Below, one piece after another: positions 16,375 through 25,899 of a stretch of DNA of 64,000 nt; position 1 is the first letter of the stretch; every line of letters starts with the position of its first letter. The DNA comes from Amycolatopsis sp. WQ 127309 (lineage in GTDB: Bacteria > Actinomycetota > Actinomycetes > Mycobacteriales > Pseudonocardiaceae), in contig NZ_CP095481.1 in assembly GCF_023023025.1 (NCBI RefSeq), forward strand, positions 8,879,001 through 8,943,000. The letters run 5' to 3'. The notes below the pieces were generated by a model. It worked only from the letters and a program-made list of their open reading frames with translations, made no database searches and was not told the DNA's origin. Both the position numbers and the translations under genes were made by a program.

Positions 16375-19300
16375 TCACGAATCTGTCGAAAGGACCCGCG
16401 CCTTACTGTCGAGGGTCCGTGCCAAGCGGAGAACGGCCGAAAGCACGTCTCGCACGTGCTTGGTCGGCTTCTTGAGTCCCAGTCGTGCCAGGACCGCCCG
16501 GAAAAGCGCCTCTTCATCATCCCAGCCCTGCCGGCCAGCGAGTTCGGCCATGATCGTGGCGAGTTCGCGGGGCGGCACGTCGTCCAGATCGCGAGGCCCG
16601 AGATCGCGCACCCGAACCAAGGGCTGGTCCGGGAGCCGGTACGTACGGGGCCGAACGCCGGACCGCTGGAGCGGGTCGTCGGCCAGGAGGACACCACGCC
16701 GAATCGCGAGACTCACCGCGGAGTTGAGGGCCCGGGCCAGCTGAGGACCCACCCGGATGCCGCCCGACGACTGCACGTAGAGACGGTGGATGCGCTCGCC
16801 CAGCACCGGCCCCTCGACAGCCACGATCTCTCGGATGCCCTCGATCAACTGATCGCGTGAGGCTTCGGCGACCGCCGTCAATCGGCCCGAGAACGCGGAG
16901 TAGACCCCTGACACCGACTGCTGAGCGACGGCCGCAGGCGGCTCGTCCAAGCCCTGTTCGGTCGACCGAACAGGAAGATGCTCCTCGACCGGTACGACCG
17001 TCTCGACGTCGACCACGATGCCATCGGGGGCTTCCTCGGCGGGCCACTCCCAGGCTTGCGCAGAAACGACATCTGGTTCAACCGCCTCCGGCGGCGCGGG
17101 CTCGGCCTCCACGAAGGTCCCGGCCCCTTCGACGAGCGGCACCCACCCCGATGGGTGAATCTCTTCGTCACGCAGCATCTCCCACAGCCCGGAGAGCGCG
17201 TGGGCCCGGTCCACGTCGAACGCGGAGCCGGGGATGCGGAAGAAGCGCCAACCGCATCGCTCGAGGTCACGCTGACGTGCGAGATCCCGCTCGTACGCGT
17301 CGGGCCCATGCCACTGGTCGCCGTCGCACTCGACTGCCAGTCGTCCATGCGCGCCCAGCACGACAAGGTCGATCCGATACCCCAGCGCCTCGTACTGCGG
17401 GAAAACAGTGTAGCCGCGATCCACGATCCGGTTGTACACACGCTGTTCGAACAATGAGTCGAAGGGCTCGACCCGCCGATCCTCCGGCACCACTTCGCTT
17501 GATGTCCCGGTGCCCGCGTTCTGCCGCCTGCCGGTCACGCCATAGCTGTAGTCGAGCAACTGGAATCGCATGCACTCCTGATTCGGCAACTCGTCCTGCC
17601 GCACCGAGTGAAAGACCCAGACCTGGTCCTTCGCACGTGAAACGGCGACGTTGAACCGCTGAACGTACTGCTCCTGCGTCAGCGCCATCATGCGCTTGCC
17701 CGGAGCAGGCGCGGCCACCATCGACAGGAAGATCACATCCCGTTCCGAACCCTGGAAGTCCGCGGCGTCTCCGCAACGGAGATCGCGGCTCTGCCATTCC
17801 TCCTTCGGAATGCGGCCCAGCAGCTTGTTCTGGATCTCCTTCGCCTGCGTCGGACCGAGAAGCGACACCACACCGAATGTCTTCCCGTCGTAGGCGGGGT
17901 CGGCGAAGCACTTCTCGATCTGCTCGACGATCGCGTCCACCTCGACCGGGTTGCTCTTGTTCGTCACTCCTCGCTCGTAGCCGTCTTCGAGGTAGACGGC
18001 TTTCACCGGTTCGAGACGATCGGCGCCGTACTGGCGGACCGGGATGAGCCGGATGCCGTCGGGCTCGTACGCGATGCGGTTGGAGAAGCCGATGATCTCG
18101 GGTACGCATCGGCGGTGCTCGATCAGGGTGATCAGCTTGCCGTAGCGCATCTTGGCCTCGTCGAAGAGACTGCGCCGGGGATCGTGCCAGGAGTCGCGGT
18201 ACCGATCAGCGGCGAGGTACTGCCGGGCGAGATCCCGCAACTGCTGCTGGTCGACGCCGACCGCCGATGGGGAGACCTGCTTGTCGTCTCCGATGACCAC
18301 GATCTTGCGTGCCAGGTACTGCAAGAAGACGGCCTCGGTACCGGCCTGCGACGCCTCGTCGACCACGACCACGTCGAACATGTCCGGTCGCACGCGAAGT
18401 TGCTCGGCGATCCGGTAGATCGGCATGATCCACACGGGCACGGACGGGCGGCAACGGTCCATCGCCTTCCGGATCTCGGCACGGCGCTGATTGCGATAGA
18501 GACCGGTGTTCTTACCGGCCCTCTGGACCAGCTGCGCGTACTGGGTCAGGTCCGCGCGGGCGGTGCCGCTGAGCCGTTCCGGAGAGGCTGCGTAGTCCCA
18601 GGCGCGACGGGCGGCGACCGACTCGACCTCGTCCCGGATCCGCTGTTCGATGGCCGAGATCTCCAGCTGGACCGAGTTGACGTCGATCGCTTCCTGCTGG
18701 GCTACCCATGCGCGAGTGGCGCTCCAGTTCCAAGCCTCCCGAAAGCTCGCCAGCTTTTCCGGCCAGGCCGCGTCGTGAGGATCGGCCTCGATGGCCTGGT
18801 ACAGCTCAGGAGCGGCAGTCTGCAGCTTGGCAGCGAGTTGCTCGCGGCGGTTGACCTGCTCCCGTACCTGCCCCAGGCGCGTCAGCGTCCGGAGCGCACC
18901 GGAATAGCCCTCGCGATCGCGGCTCTTGGCGGCGTCGAACAAGTCCAAGACGCAGTGGGCAGCGTCTGACCACTGCGCTGACTCACCGACGAGCCGCTCG
19001 AGTGCGACCAACGGCTTGTTCGCCGAAACCAAAGCCTCCTCGGTGGTCGCGGCGCCGGCCAAGCTCGCGTACCGCCGGACGTCGTTGAGATCGTTCCAGT
19101 CAGGAGAAGGAAGCTTCAGCCACCTCAGCCGCTGTTCCTCCGCGGCAAGGTCGTCCGCGAGTACGAGAACCCGCCTCAGCTGCGTGAGCTCCATGACATG
19201 CCACTGCAGCCGCTCCTGCAGAGTGTCCTCGGCCGGAATCACGACGTTCTCCGGCCACGCCCGGTCGAGTGCGGTCAGCACCCTGCTCCCCTCAGCCCAA

Positions 19301-21603
19301 GCAATGAACGTCTCGAGCTGGGGCACGGAAGCAGGCGGCAAGCCGTCGACACGCACGCTGTCGAACAGCGGTTGAGCCTGCTTGATCGTCTTGTGGGCGA
19401 ACGCACCGATCTTCGGGCTTCCGTCCGCCGACGTCTTGATGCTCCCGCCGGCGGCGAGGAATTTGCCGAGTTCGCGAGCAAGGGCGACGAGCGCACCCGC
19501 GTCGCCGCCCCGAAGCGCAACATCGGCCAGCGGGCCGACCCGCGCGACCCAGCCGGTACAGGTCTCGATCAACATCGCAATCGTGCTGCCCCTGGCACGC
19601 CATTGCTCGGATCTTCCGGAGCGGATGTCACGCAACGCGTCGTCGAGCCACTGTTCACGACGGCTCAGAAGGTAGTCAGCCTCGCCGGCCAGCTTGTGCA
19701 AGCGGCCCTGGAGTTCGCCGCGCTGCTCGGGTGCCAGTTGCCGGACAGCTGCGAACGCGGCGTGTTCTTTGAGCGTGGCGTTGTGCTGGTCCGCGGCCGC
19801 AGCACCGTGCTCGACGGCGATCAACCGAGCGAATTCAGCAGCGTCGGGCACCGCTCCCACCGCGAGCAAACGCGACCGGGACTGGGGTTCGTCGGCCCGT
19901 AGACGCTCGTCGAGCAGGTATCCGTGCCATTCCTGGGCTTCACGGCTGGTCACCGGCGCCGGATCCTGTGGACCGACGGTGGTCAGGTCGAGCAACCAGC
20001 TCAGTTTCTCCCGCTCGGCGTCGAGCCGTTGAGCGATGGCCGACAGGGTGCCGCGGTAGCCGCCGTGCTCCCATGCGCGAACTTCGCGTTCGCGAGCCTG
20101 GAGCAGCCGGCTGTGCGCGCCGGCGCGATCACGGCTGAGCCGGTCCACCACCTCGAGATGCTGACGCACAGCTCGAGCGTTCTCGTCGCCGTCGTGATCA
20201 CTCGCCGCGGCCGCGATCTCCTGGACAGCGAGTTTCAGGTCGGCCATGTCCTCTCGAGAGGTACCGACGACCGCGACCGAAAGTGGCTTGATCTCGTCCG
20301 GGAGCTTGTCCCGGACCTCTCGCAGCGCCCGGTCGGTGTGCGCGGTGACAAGAACTCGTTTGCCTTGTGCGAGCAGGTGGGAGATCAGTGCGGCGGCCGT
20401 GTGCGTCTTTCCGGTGCCGGGCGGCCCCTGGACCAGGGTCTGTGCGGAGGTGTCGACCCGTCGGATCACCTCCAGCTGGCGGTCGTTGACGGGCAGTGGC
20501 AGGAACGGCTCGTCGTCCACGGTCAGGATGGCCCCGTCACCCGCGAGTTCCGGCGCGGTCGGGACGTGATCCGGATCCAGCAGGGGAATCAGCCCGTCCG
20601 GCACCTCGCCTGCCTCGTCGAGCTGACCGAGAATGGTGTCGAAGATTTCGATCAGGCCCTGATGACTACGCCTTCGCAGGATCAGGGCGGGTGCGAACGC
20701 CACGACCCCGTGTTTGCCCGGAGCCGGGGATTCGTCCTGCTCCCGGTATTCACCGTCCGGGTCCAAGCTGTGCACGAGCCGGCGCGCGAAGTCCTCTGTG
20801 GCTGCCGGGTCCAGTGCGAGGCCGTCATACGCCTTGATGTCCGCACGCACTTCGTTGACCTTGTCCGGCGTCGTGACCAGCCCGGGATCGACCATGTCCA
20901 GTTCCAGCCGGAGCGGCTCGGCGGACTCGACCGGCCGGACCTGCAGCAGACCGGTCCGGTCGTCGAAGTCGATCGAGACGGCGCTGGTCAGCAGATGCCG
21001 TTTGATCCTCAGACCGTCGACGGGCTGCCAGCTCAGGCATCCGGTACCCGCGACCAGTTCGAGCTCCTCGGGACTTTCGGTGGCGGAGACGTAGATCGAG
21101 TACAGCCTGGCGTAGAGGTTCCGTGCCGGGCGGTCGACCCGTTCTTGTCCGGCCCACCGGTGCCAGCCGGGTAGCCAAGCGGAGAATCGCTTCCGTACTT
21201 CGGGGAACGCCTCCAGCTCCAGGTACGCCGGCTCTTCGACGGAGTCTCGGTCCGCGTCTCGATCGTCTTCTGCCTCGGGCTTCACTTCGACGATGCGTGT
21301 CCGGAGTGACGGCGGCTGCTCCGGGTCGTCCAGCGGCTCCGTCAACCACCGGCCGAGCTCGGCCTCCGGCTCGGGTGGCTCGACCACCAGCACTCGCTCG
21401 ACCGAAAGCATCGGCGTGTCCACTCCCGCCGCGTCCCTCCGGAACGTCCTGACCGCCGGATGTACCGGTACGTCGGCGACCCAGACCACGTCGCCTTCGC
21501 GCTGGTAGACGTCGACCGAACGGACCGGGCTGGCCTTGAGCTGCTGCGCTCCGCGAAGAAATTCGAACAATCGACGCGCACGGTCCACCAACGACGTACT
21601 CAT
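16375..21603 (-). CDS. SF1 helicase with Vsr-like nuclease and DUF3320-like C-terminus, candidate antiphage protein
   Basis: A 1742-residue protein. An N-terminal region of about 380 residues is of unknown type. It is followed by a split SF1 helicase core: Walker A VQGPPGTGKTH with Lys399, a long coiled insert (about 470-1030), Walker B VVVDEASQAG with Asp1082-Glu1083, and the closing motifs GSERDVIFLSMV and FNVAVSRAKDQVWVF. Residues about 1370-1460 form a Vsr/EDxHD-type nuclease domain with AVECDGDQWHG (Glu1425). Residues about 1560-1730 resemble DUF3320. This order recalls helicase-Vsr defence proteins such as Hhe, but I do not see DUF4011 at the N-terminus. The start at 21603 follows AGGTGGA. 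The gene stands alone and looks less GC-rich than its neighbours, which suggests transfer. Confidence 0.85.
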   Translation of the reverse strand: MSTSLVDRARRLFEFLRGAQQLKASPVRSVDVYQREGDVVWVADVPVHPAVRTFRRDAAGVDTPMLSVERVLVVEPPEPEAELGRWLTEPLDDPEQPPSLRTRIVEVKPEAEDDRDADRDSVEEPAYLELEAFPEVRKRFSAWLPGWHRWAGQERVDRPARNLYARLYSIYVSATESPEELELVAGTGCLSWQPVDGLRIKRHLLTSAVSIDFDDRTGLLQVRPVESAEPLRLELDMVDPGLVTTPDKVNEVRADIKAYDGLALDPAATEDFARRLVHSLDPDGEYREQDESPAPGKHGVVAFAPALILRRRSHQGLIEIFDTILGQLDEAGEVPDGLIPLLDPDHVPTAPELAGDGAILTVDDEPFLPLPVNDRQLEVIRRVDTSAQTLVQGPPGTGKTHTAAALISHLLAQGKRVLVTAHTDRALREVRDKLPDEIKPLSVAVVGTSREDMADLKLAVQEIAAAASDHDGDENARAVRQHLEVVDRLSRDRAGAHSRLLQAREREVRAWEHGGYRGTLSAIAQRLDAEREKLSWLLDLTTVGPQDPAPVTSREAQEWHGYLLDERLRADEPQSRSRLLAVGAVPDAAEFARLIAVEHGAAAADQHNATLKEHAAFAAVRQLAPEQRGELQGRLHKLAGEADYLLSRREQWLDDALRDIRSGRSEQWRARGSTIAMLIETCTGWVARVGPLADVALRGGDAGALVALARELGKFLAAGGSIKTSADGSPKIGAFAHKTIKQAQPLFDSVRVDGLPPASVPQLETFIAWAEGSRVLTALDRAWPENVVIPAEDTLQERLQWHVMELTQLRRVLVLADDLAAEEQRLRWLKLPSPDWNDLNDVRRYASLAGAATTEEALVSANKPLVALERLVGESAQWSDAAHCVLDLFDAAKSRDREGYSGALRTLTRLGQVREQVNRREQLAAKLQTAAPELYQAIEADPHDAAWPEKLASFREAWNWSATRAWVAQQEAIDVNSVQLEISAIEQRIRDEVESVAARRAWDYAASPERLSGTARADLTQYAQLVQRAGKNTGLYRNQRRAEIRKAMDRCRPSVPVWIMPIYRIAEQLRVRPDMFDVVVVDEASQAGTEAVFLQYLARKIVVIGDDKQVSPSAVGVDQQQLRDLARQYLAADRYRDSWHDPRRSLFDEAKMRYGKLITLIEHRRCVPEIIGFSNRIAYEPDGIRLIPVRQYGADRLEPVKAVYLEDGYERGVTNKSNPVEVDAIVEQIEKCFADPAYDGKTFGVVSLLGPTQAKEIQNKLLGRIPKEEWQSRDLRCGDAADFQGSERDVIFLSMVAAPAPGKRMMALTQEQYVQRFNVAVSRAKDQVWVFHSVRQDELPNQECMRFQLLDYSYGVTGRRQNAGTGTSSEVVPEDRRVEPFDSLFEQRVYNRIVDRGYTVFPQYEALGYRIDLVVLGAHGRLAVECDGDQWHGPDAYERDLARQRDLERCGWRFFRIPGSAFDVDRAHALSGLWEMLRDEEIHPSGWVPLVEGAGTFVEAEPAPPEAVEPDVVSAQAWEWPAEEAPDGIVVDVETVVPVEEHLPVRSTEQGLDEPPAAVAQQSVSGVYSAFSGRLTAVAEASRDQLIEGIREIVAVEGPVLGERIHRLYVQSSGGIRVGPQLARALNSAVSLAIRRGVLLADDPLQRSGVRPRTYRLPDQPLVRVRDLGPRDLDDVPPRELATIMAELAGRQGWDDEEALFRAVLARLGLKKPTKHVRDVLSAVLRLARTLDSKARVLSTDS

Positions 21604-21830
21604 TCCACCTGCCCTGTTCCGAATCCGCCAGCCAACGAGCGCGGAGCCTCCACAGCTCCGACGCTTAAGCTCAGTCGCGGCCGCGGTCAGAATGTCACCG
21701 ACAGTTATCAAATTGTGAGCGCGAATTTGCCGGGACCCAGGCACGTTCGCTGCGAAACAAGCCGTCGAGCCGGTTCGGCTGCTTTCCGACCGGCTAAAAC
21801 CCGCTGGCGCCCGGTCCTATCCTCGGGTTC

Positions 21831-22463
21831 ATGATCCCCGGTGCCACCGCCGCTTCGTTCCTGCTCGTCGTGATCCTCGGGGCGATGTCGCCCGGGCCCG
21901 ACTTCGTCGTCGTCACGCGGTCTTCGCTCACCAGTGGGCGGCGGGCCGGGATCGCCGCCGGGGCCGGGATCGCGCTCGGGGTGTTCGCCTGGGTCGTCGC
22001 CATCGCGCTCGGCGTGGCGGCCGTACTCACCGCGTCCGCGGTGGCCTTCACCGTCGTCAAGCTGGTCGGGGCGGCCTATCTCATTTTCCTCGGGATCCGG
22101 GCGTGGCTGGCCGTGCGGCGCGGGGAGTACCGCGACCTCGGCGAGACGCCCGCCGTGAAGCCGAAGGGGGCCCGGGCGGCGTTCCGGCAGGGGCTGTTCA
22201 CCAACCTGCTCAACCCGAAGGTCGCCGTGTACTTCCTCGCGTTGCTCCCGCAGTTCCTGCCCGCGGACGGCTCCACCCTGCAGACGCTCGAACTGGCCGC
22301 GATCGCCACCGCCGGCACCGTTCTGTGGTTCGTCACCCTGGCCGTCGTGGTCGGCGCGCTGCGGCGGTTCTTCTCCTCCGGCCGGGTGCGCCGCGGGCTG
22401 GACGCCGTGATGGGCACCGTGCTCGTCGCGCTCGGGGTCCGGGTCGCCGCCGGCACCGCGTGA
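21831..22463 (+). CDS. LysE/RhtB-family exporter
   Basis: A 210-residue inner-membrane protein with about six hydrophobic segments. The N-terminal signature GAMSPGPDFVVVTRSSLTSG is the LysE/RhtB motif, and the mid-protein FRQGLFTNLLNPKVAVYFLA is equally diagnostic. The family exports amino acids or their derivatives; the substrate here is unknown. The gene is monocistronic, ending at a strong stem-loop and facing the convergent MetE-like gene. Confidence 0.92.
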   Translation: MIPGATAASFLLVVILGAMSPGPDFVVVTRSSLTSGRRAGIAAGAGIALGVFAWVVAIALGVAAVLTASAVAFTVVKLVGAAYLIFLGIRAWLAVRRGEYRDLGETPAVKPKGARAAFRQGLFTNLLNPKVAVYFLALLPQFLPADGSTLQTLELAAIATAGTVLWFVTLAVVVGALRRFFSSGRVRRGLDAVMGTVLVALGVRVAAGTA

Positions 22464-22465
22464 CG

Positions 22466-22494
22466 CCGGGGGCCGCCGGCACGGCAGCCCCCGG
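22466..22494. terminator. GC-rich stem-loop terminator between convergent genes
   Basis: CCGGGGGC (22466-22473) pairs perfectly with GCCCCCGG (22487-22494) around a 13-base loop. It starts three bases after the LysE stop and precedes the stop of the convergent MetE-like gene, so it can serve both. Confidence 0.6.
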
Positions 22495-22502
22495 CACCGC
22501 GG

Positions 22503-23564
22503 TCAGCCCAGCTTCTCGGCGGCCAGCTTCGTGCCTTCGACGCGGGCGGTGATCTTCGCGAACGCGATGTCGCGCGAAGTCGACGTGTCGTCGGCGAACG
22601 GCGAGAACCCGCAGTCGTCGCAGGTGCCGAGCCGGTCGGCCGGGATGTACTGCGCGGCGGCGAGCACCCGGTCGCGGACCTCTTCGGCCGTCTCGACCCG
22701 CGGGTCGATCGGGTCGATCACGCCGACGAACACCCGCTGCTCGGCCTTGCGGACGCCCTTGATCACCTCGAGCGCGTGCGACGGGTCGGCCTCGCTGGCG
22801 AGCTGGACGAAGAAGTTGCCCGCCTTGAGGTCGAACAGCGCCGGCAGCAGGCCCGCGTAGTCGACGTCGAGGCTGTGCACCGAGTCCTGGTCGCCACCCG
22901 GGCAGGTGTGGACGCCGATCTTCGCGCGCTCCTCGGCGGTGAACCGGTCGAGGACGGCGTTGTTCAGGTCGATGAACTGCCGCAGCAGCCCGCCGGACGG
23001 GTCGAGCTTCAGCGAGAGCCGCCCCTCGGTGAAGTCGATCTGGACGCTGGCCGCGCCCGCGTCGAAGCTGCGGCGGATGTCCGCCTCGGCCTCGTTCACC
23101 AGGTCCGCGACGAACTGCTCCTGCGAGTAGCCCTCGATGCCGTCGCCCGGGTAGACGAGCGAGACCGCGGACGCGGCGATCACGGCCTGCTTGATCGGCT
23201 TGTCCGTCAGCGCCTTGGCCCGCGTCAGGTACTCGTCCGCGTGGGTCGCGTAGCGGAACGGCCCGGCGGTCAGCCGCGGCAGCTGCCGGGTGTGCCCGTC
23301 GGCGAACGGGATGACGACGCCGTCCGGCGCCAGGTCGGTGAGGCCGGCCAGCGGGTACGTCGCGAAGCTCGGCTTGCCCTGTTCGCCGTCGGTCAGCACG
23401 GGCGAGCCGGTCTCCTCGAACCGGCTGATCGTGTCGGCCAGCGCGCGGCTCTCCAGGTCGGCGAGCGCGGCGGCGTCGATCCGGCCGGCGGCGAACTCCC
23501 CGAACCCCGCGATGAGGTAGTCGGGACGGGGAATGCTGCCGATCGGTTCGGTGGGCAGGGTCAT
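22503..23564 (-). CDS. MetE-core (cobalamin-independent methionine synthase-like) protein
   Basis: A 353-residue protein matching only the C-terminal catalytic barrel of MetE; the N-terminal folate-binding half of classical MetE (about 750 residues) is absent. Likely zinc ligands are the His and Cys in GVHTCPGG and the Cys in GTCDDCGFSP. Such core proteins transfer methyl groups to homocysteine or related thiols, sometimes from an unusual donor. The ATG at 23564 has GGAGG five bases upstream. The 276-base gap upstream to DUF3040 contains a six-base-stem hairpin at 23696-23715 but no riboswitch I can recognise. Confidence 0.85.
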   Translation of the reverse strand: MTLPTEPIGSIPRPDYLIAGFGEFAAGRIDAAALADLESRALADTISRFEETGSPVLTDGEQGKPSFATYPLAGLTDLAPDGVVIPFADGHTRQLPRLTAGPFRYATHADEYLTRAKALTDKPIKQAVIAASAVSLVYPGDGIEGYSQEQFVADLVNEAEADIRRSFDAGAASVQIDFTEGRLSLKLDPSGGLLRQFIDLNNAVLDRFTAEERAKIGVHTCPGGDQDSVHSLDVDYAGLLPALFDLKAGNFFVQLASEADPSHALEVIKGVRKAEQRVFVGVIDPIDPRVETAEEVRDRVLAAAQYIPADRLGTCDDCGFSPFADDTSTSRDIAFAKITARVEGTKLAAEKLG

Positions 23565-23840
23565 CAAGGCCTCCAGCTGCTTGAGATGCCGGCCGGTCCC
23601 GTCCGCACGACAGCACGCAGCGGTCACCGCCCGTTTGCCGGGCGCCCCCAGTCCGTCGTCCGGGCCGTGACCGGCCACGTTCGAAGGAAACCTAACGTGA
23701 CCATGAGCCGTCACGGATCGGAGATCACCCGGTCGGCGCAACCAAGAGCACGAAATAAGACGTCGTTCGGCGGTTCGCCCGGAGGACGATTGGGTATCTG
23801 CTCTCCGGAACGGCGGGTTCGGCGCCGAAGGAGTACCCCG

Positions 23841-24104
23841 ATGCTCAGTCACCACGAACGAACCGAGCTCGAGAAGATCGAGCGCAGCCTCGAGCTCAGT
23901 GACCCCGGCCTGGCCATCACGTTGCGCGAAGGCCGGCGCCGGAAACCGCGCGCGCTCAAGACCGCGCTGCTGCTCGCCCTCGACGTCGCCGCCGTGCTGC
24001 TCCTGGTCGTCGGGCTGGTGCTGCCCGACCCGGGGGTCACCCTCTGCGGGATCCTCGCCCTGACCGGCGCCGTCTGGACCCACGTGGCGCGCCACCGCGT
24101 CTGA
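23841..24104 (+). CDS. DUF3040 membrane protein
   Basis: An 87-residue protein. The N-terminus LSHHERTELEKIERSLELSDP is the conserved motif of the actinobacterial DUF3040 family, followed by two hydrophobic segments at about residues 39-56 and 60-80. The start is set by AAGGAG at 23828-23833, seven bases before ATG. Function is unknown; in other actinobacteria such genes lie near dinB, as here, where dinB begins 23 bases downstream. Confidence 0.85.
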   Translation: MLSHHERTELEKIERSLELSDPGLAITLREGRRRKPRALKTALLLALDVAAVLLLVVGLVLPDPGVTLCGILALTGAVWTHVARHRV

Positions 24105-24127
24105 CGTCCCTGAGGCAGACTGGGCCC

Positions 24128-25153
24128 GTGAAGTGGGTCCTGCACGTCGACCTCGACCAGTTCATCGCCGCGGTCGAGATCGCCCGGCGCCCGGAGCTGC
24201 GCGGGAAGCCGGTGGTCGTCGGCGGCTCCGGCGATCCGACCGAGCGCGCCGTGGTGGCGACCGCGTCCTACGAGGCCCGCGAGTTCGGCGTCCACTCCGG
24301 CATGCCGCTGCGGATCGCGGCGAAACGCTGCCCCGACGCGGTCTTCCTGCCCTCCGATCCCCCGGCCTACCTCGAGGTCTCCGAGCACGTGATGACCACG
24401 CTGCGAGAGTTCCCGGTGGTCGTCGAGGTGCTGGGCTGGGACGAGGCGTTCGTCGGCGCGACGGCCGACGACCCGGAGGCCCTGGCCGCGGACCTGCGCG
24501 CGGCGGTCCGGCGCGACACGGGGTTGTCGTGCGCCGTCGGGATCGGCGACAACAAGCTGCGCGCCAAGCTCGCCACCGGCTTCGGCAAGCCGGGCGGGAT
24601 CTTCCGGCTGACGCAGGAGAACTGGTGGGAGGTCATGGCTTCCCGGCCGACCGACGCGCTGTGGGGCATCGGCGGCAAGACGACCAGGAAGCTCGCCGAG
24701 CTGGGCGTCGAAACCGTCCTGGACCTGGCCGGCGCGGACGTCGCGGTGCTGGCGGCGCGGTTCGGCCCGAAGACGGGCCCGTGGCTGCGCCTGCTCGGTG
24801 GCGGCATCGGCGACGCCGAGGTGAGCGCGACACCGTACGTGGCGCGCTCCCGCAGCCGCGAGACGACGTTCCAGCACGACCTCACCGACCCCGCGGCGAT
24901 GGCGGCGGAGGTGTCGGCGCTCGCGAAACGCGTGGCCCAGGACGTCCTGGAGGAGGGCCGCCCGGCGGCGCGGGTCGCGGTGAAGGTCCGGTTCGTTCCG
25001 TTCACGACCCACACCCACAGCGTGACGCTGCCCGAGCCGACGTCCGACCCAGCGGAGCTGGACCGGGCGGCGCACGAGGTGCTGGGGATGTTCGAGCTGA
25101 CCCGGGCGGTGCGCCTGCTCGGCGTCCGCGCGGAGTTCCCGCGCGAGGACTAG
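24128..25153 (+). CDS. dinB: Y-family DNA polymerase IV, DinB2-like
   Basis: A 341-residue translesion polymerase. The catalytic acids are present: Asp8 in HVDLDQF, and Asp105-Glu106 in GWDEAF. By alignment with HVDMDCFF of E. coli DinB, the aromatic steric-gate residue that excludes ribonucleotides is replaced by Ile13. Mycobacterial DinB2, which has Leu there, readily uses ribonucleotides, so this enzyme may do so too. No QxxLF-type clamp-binding motif is visible at the C-terminus, another DinB2-like trait. It starts at GTG and its stop overlaps that of the convergent TetR gene by four bases. DUF3040 lies directly upstream. Confidence 0.92.
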   Translation: MKWVLHVDLDQFIAAVEIARRPELRGKPVVVGGSGDPTERAVVATASYEAREFGVHSGMPLRIAAKRCPDAVFLPSDPPAYLEVSEHVMTTLREFPVVVEVLGWDEAFVGATADDPEALAADLRAAVRRDTGLSCAVGIGDNKLRAKLATGFGKPGGIFRLTQENWWEVMASRPTDALWGIGGKTTRKLAELGVETVLDLAGADVAVLAARFGPKTGPWLRLLGGGIGDAEVSATPYVARSRSRETTFQHDLTDPAAMAAEVSALAKRVAQDVLEEGRPAARVAVKVRFVPFTTHTHSVTLPEPTSDPAELDRAAHEVLGMFELTRAVRLLGVRAEFPRED

Positions 25154-25812
25154 ATCCCGTCCGGCAGGGGCAGCGGGCTGTCCGCGTCCAGTTCCACTCC
25201 GCCCGCCCGGAGCGTGTGGTCCAGCATCGCCCAGATCGTGCCCGTCAGCTGGGCGGTCAGCTGCGGCAGGCTCAGCGAGCCCGGGTGGTCGAGCCAGCGG
25301 GTCGTCGCCGATTCGACGTAGCCGACCAGGCCGAACGCGATCGTGTCCGCCGGGGCCGGGTCCAGGCCGAACGCGGCCAGGTAGCCGGTGAACAGGCGGC
25401 TGAGGTGCCGGGCGATCGCGCCGCGGACGTCGGTGCGGCCCGCCTCCGGCAGGCTCGGCAGCGTGCGGACCAGGTAGCGGTGCAGCTGGGCGTGCTCGGT
25501 CAGCCAGTGCAGGTGCGTCGAAATGGCCGCGTCGATCATCTCGCGCGGTGACCCCGACGGGTGCCAGAGCGGCTGCAGGTCGGCGGTGACGAGCTCGGCC
25601 GCGCGCTGCGCGATCGCGCGCTGGAGGTCGGGGGCGCCGTCGAAGTGCCGGTACAGCCGGGTGCGCGCGACGCCGGCGCGTTCGGCGATCTGCTCGGTCG
25701 AGACGTCCGGGCCGTGCTCGGCGATGGCCTCCAGCGCGGCGTCGACGAACTCGGCGCGCCGCCGTTCCTGCTGGCCCGCCCAGCGCGCCGCCCGCCCGTC
25801 GACCTTGGTCAC
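25150..25812 (-). CDS. TetR-family regulator
   Basis: A 220-residue protein with a typical TetR N-terminal helix-turn-helix, VSTEQIAERAGVARTRLYRHF, and an all-helical ligand-binding C-terminus. It starts at GTG. It is divergent from the AurF-type oxygenase gene across an 87-base gap that includes the AT-rich stretch ATACCTAGTAC, a plausible operator region, so it probably represses that gene and itself. Confidence 0.9.
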   Translation of the reverse strand: MTKVDGRAARWAGQQERRRAEFVDAALEAIAEHGPDVSTEQIAERAGVARTRLYRHFDGAPDLQRAIAQRAAELVTADLQPLWHPSGSPREMIDAAISTHLHWLTEHAQLHRYLVRTLPSLPEAGRTDVRGAIARHLSRLFTGYLAAFGLDPAPADTIAFGLVGYVESATTRWLDHPGSLSLPQLTAQLTGTIWAMLDHTLRAGGVELDADSPLPLPDGI

Positions 25813-25899
25813 GGCGAAAGCCTACTCAGGACCCACCCGCCCGTGTACGCTGCCGAAATACCTAGTACATCGCGTACCCCCTACTTTCCGGAGGCCGCT

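Noticed and set aside
16375..21603. DISARM, Zorya or other multi-gene defence system around the helicase
   Set aside because: Neighbours are a MarR regulator and a LysE exporter; no methylase, phospholipase-D or partner genes are seen, so only a single-gene system is considered.
23696..23715. Hairpin with CATGAGCC loop as part of a SAM-type riboswitch before the MetE-like gene
   Set aside because: Only a 6-base stem is seen; the other conserved helices and core of SAM-II, SAM-IV or SAH riboswitches are missing.
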